Source of the DNA: Pseudoscleropodium purum
Lineage: Eukaryota > Streptophyta > Bryopsida > Hypnales > Brachytheciaceae
Direction: 5' to 3'
DNA length: 64,000 bases
Assembly: GCA_963969395.1 (NCBI GenBank)
Contig: OZ017800.1
Coordinates: 21,174,479-21,238,478 of the forward strand
Below the pieces are notes generated by a model that saw nothing but the letters and a program-made list of their open reading frames with translations, was not told the DNA's origin and did no database searches. Position 1 is the first letter of the stretch. Each line of letters opens with the position of its first letter. Both the position numbers and the translations under genes were made by a program. This document shows, piece after piece, positions 62,091-64,000 of this stretch.

Positions 62091-64000
62091 TTTCTATTGT
62101 TACTTTAAATTATATTTTCTAATCAATATTTAATTATCAAATGGTCAAACTTCATCCTTCCCTATCTTTCTCAATTTCTAATTGTTTTCTAAGTACTATA
62201 TAGTTTAAATAACCTATTTTTTTGAACTATAGGATTTTTACTCTGTATTTGAATTATGGTTGCAAATTCCTAGGTTTTCTATGGACTAGATTGTATAAAC
62301 AAACCATAGTATGGTTTTAAGTTAAGGATTTTTGTTCTAAGATTTAGAATTTCAAACTCTTAGAAGAAGTCGTGCTAGTTCCAAAATGGTTTGTCACATG
62401 CTAATTGAACCTTTCAAACATGAATTAGAGACTCCTAAAGTTTTGTATGATTCTTACTCACAAAATCACTAAAACTTCATCCATAAAAAGAATTTAGATT
62501 TTAAGGTCTTTTAGGGGGGTAAATGTGTTGTACTTGGAGTAATGGAATTGTCATCTATTCAACTTTTTGAAGCATGAACCGAATTAGCTTGGAATTTTTA
62601 TTAGAGATAACTAACTTGATGGTAATTCAATCCTTTATTTTTTCAATCCAAAATAATTTTATATTGAAATTGAAGTTTAGTTAATTTGTCACACTTTGTG
62701 GTTTATGGGTTTTTAATATTGGGTAGTATCTAAAATTAATGACCTAGAGCTGAAATTTTTGTGGTCTATTCCCACACTAGGTGGGCATGTGCCAACCAAA
62801 AAGCACTTAAAAAAACATTATTTTATATCCCTCACACATGTGCTAATAGGTCTCCTTTGTGTTTGTGCATTTTTGAACATTGAAGATAGTTTCAAGATCA
62901 TTCTTTTTAAAAAATCTCTTCATCAAGATAGTTCTTCCAAATTGCCAATTTTTTAATTTCTTTGTACATTATTTTCCATGTTTCTTACAAATTAAATGTC
63001 AAATTACCTATTTTTTTGAGATTTTGCACTTTTATAGTTCTCCTATTTAGTAAATTTTTCTATGATTTTCCTTCTTAGAGTAACTTTTTCTCAAAGGTAT
63101 ATACATTAAGTATATTTTTCACATTTTTGAAAAAATATTTTTCTAATTTTATAGTACTCTCAAAAAAATTGCCTTGAAATGCTATAGAAATAAACTAGTC
63201 TTTCTTGCAACTATCCCTAGTTGGTTTTGATGGATTTGAGTATTTTACAACTAATTCTATAAAAGAAATTAAATTCTTCCCAATTTCATTTCAAATTGTG
63301 AATTTTCATCCCAAACTTTTTTAATTAATAATCAAATTTCATCCTATTCAACCTCCTTCAAATTTTGTTTGTTTGTTAAGTGTTAAATGATTCTATACAC
63401 CTATTTAAATTTTCTAAGTAAATGCCTATTTGAGATTTTAATCCAAGTTCACTTATGAGTGTGGTTTTTTGCCTAAACTTCTAATGACTATATGGTTTTC
63501 TATTCAATGATGCTAGCCTGATGTCAACCAACAAATACAAGTCTATGAGCACCAAGAAAGAATTATATGAATAGTGATCTCAAAATTTTTAAAAAGGATA
63601 AGAAAACTCAATATTATTTCTAATAGAGATTTTTCCAAAAAAATTGGACAAAATTTATTAGTTTTAGTAAATTATAAAAAAATATTTTATCTATTATTGT
63701 GGACCTATTACTATGGTTTAGTAGAATGTATACTAATATTATAACTTTCATTGGGAAAAAACCTTTATTTACAAACAATGGAAACTTTGCCCCATCAAAA
63801 CTCTAACATAGCTGAGACATTGCCAAGTCAAATAATATTATTTAATTAATATTTAAGTACTTTGATTATTATTATTATTTAATATGAATGTTTAAAAATC
63901 CTAACCAGTAATGGATTGGTTCATAATTTGGGAATAGGCCTAAAATGACCCTCTAAAGCCTCAAATATCTTCTAATGACATATCGATGGCATTTACCTAT
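62091..64000. other. AT-rich DNA with one solo fold-back arm
   Basis: No gene is seen. 62650-63010 matches the left arm of the fold-back repeat (39925-40250) in the same orientation, but no opposing arm follows it. The rest is unexplained AT-rich sequence. Confidence 0.5.
62650..63010 (+). repeat. Solo fold-back arm
   Basis: It shares TTAATTTGTCACACTTTG and a GGCATGTGCCAACCAAA-like block with 39930-40045 (AGACATGTTCCTACCAAA) and stays collinear to the end. It is more diverged than the two paired arms are from each other. Confidence 0.65.

Noticed and set aside
1..64000. CRISPR arrays, bacterial operons, integrons or prophage
   Set aside because: No regularly spaced direct repeats and no prokaryotic gene order; coding regions are split by GT/AG introns.

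Overview
The window looks like nuclear DNA of a land plant. It has two intron-rich host genes with GT/AG introns of about 70 bp to 1 kb, long AT-rich stretches, CACTA (En/Spm) transposons and several nested repeat families. The divergence of the proteins suggests a bryophyte, lycophyte or fern rather than an angiosperm, but the species cannot be named from the sequence. There is no sign of bacterial operons, CRISPR arrays, rRNA or convincing tRNA genes.

Layout. (1) 1-5196, minus strand: a HAD-type cytosolic 5'-nucleotidase-like gene running off the left edge. (2) 5.2-13.2 kb: gene-poor DNA with a TIR element (R1), a 3.5-kb repeat (copy A, TG...CA ends, 5-bp target duplication) and a long (AT)n tract. 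(3) 13.2-39.5 kb: a CACTA nest. A remnant with a CACTATAAGAA end abuts an outer CACTA element (ends at 14639 and 39518), which is split by a complete inner CACTA element (15115-27005, TAC target duplication). Inner and outer elements share one plan: a divergent pair of genes, a tnp2-type transposase (Transposase_21 plus DUF4216-like C-terminus) and a Transposase_24/TnpA-like gene carrying an FCP1/NIF-type phosphatase fold. The outer element has also captured the C-terminal PCI part of a host 26S proteasome RPN6 gene. (4) 39.5-44.6 kb: an R1 copy interrupted by a large fold-back inverted repeat, then another R1 copy. (5) 44.6-47.4 kb: a GC-richer, unexplained stretch, a dispersed repeat (R2) and the upstream region of the next gene. 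(6) 47465-53268, plus strand: an 11-exon gene predicted to encode 890 aa, in which the USP-like N-terminal domain of plant receptor-like cytoplasmic kinases is joined to an archaeal-type 3-dehydroquinate synthase (DHQS II) instead of a kinase. (7) 53.3-64 kb: AT-rich DNA with 3.5-kb repeat copy B between 274-bp direct repeats, a 1.3-kb non-autonomous CACTA element with ATG target duplication, an inverted R2 copy and one solo fold-back arm.

The most notable observations are the USP-DHQS II fusion, the two CACTA elements whose second gene carries a NIF-like domain with the same loss of catalytic aspartates, the captured RPN6 fragment, and a hairpin conserved at the same place in both CACTA elements. 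Exon borders were set by hand from splice consensus, phase and remembered family consensus. No database search, alignment program or transcript data was available.
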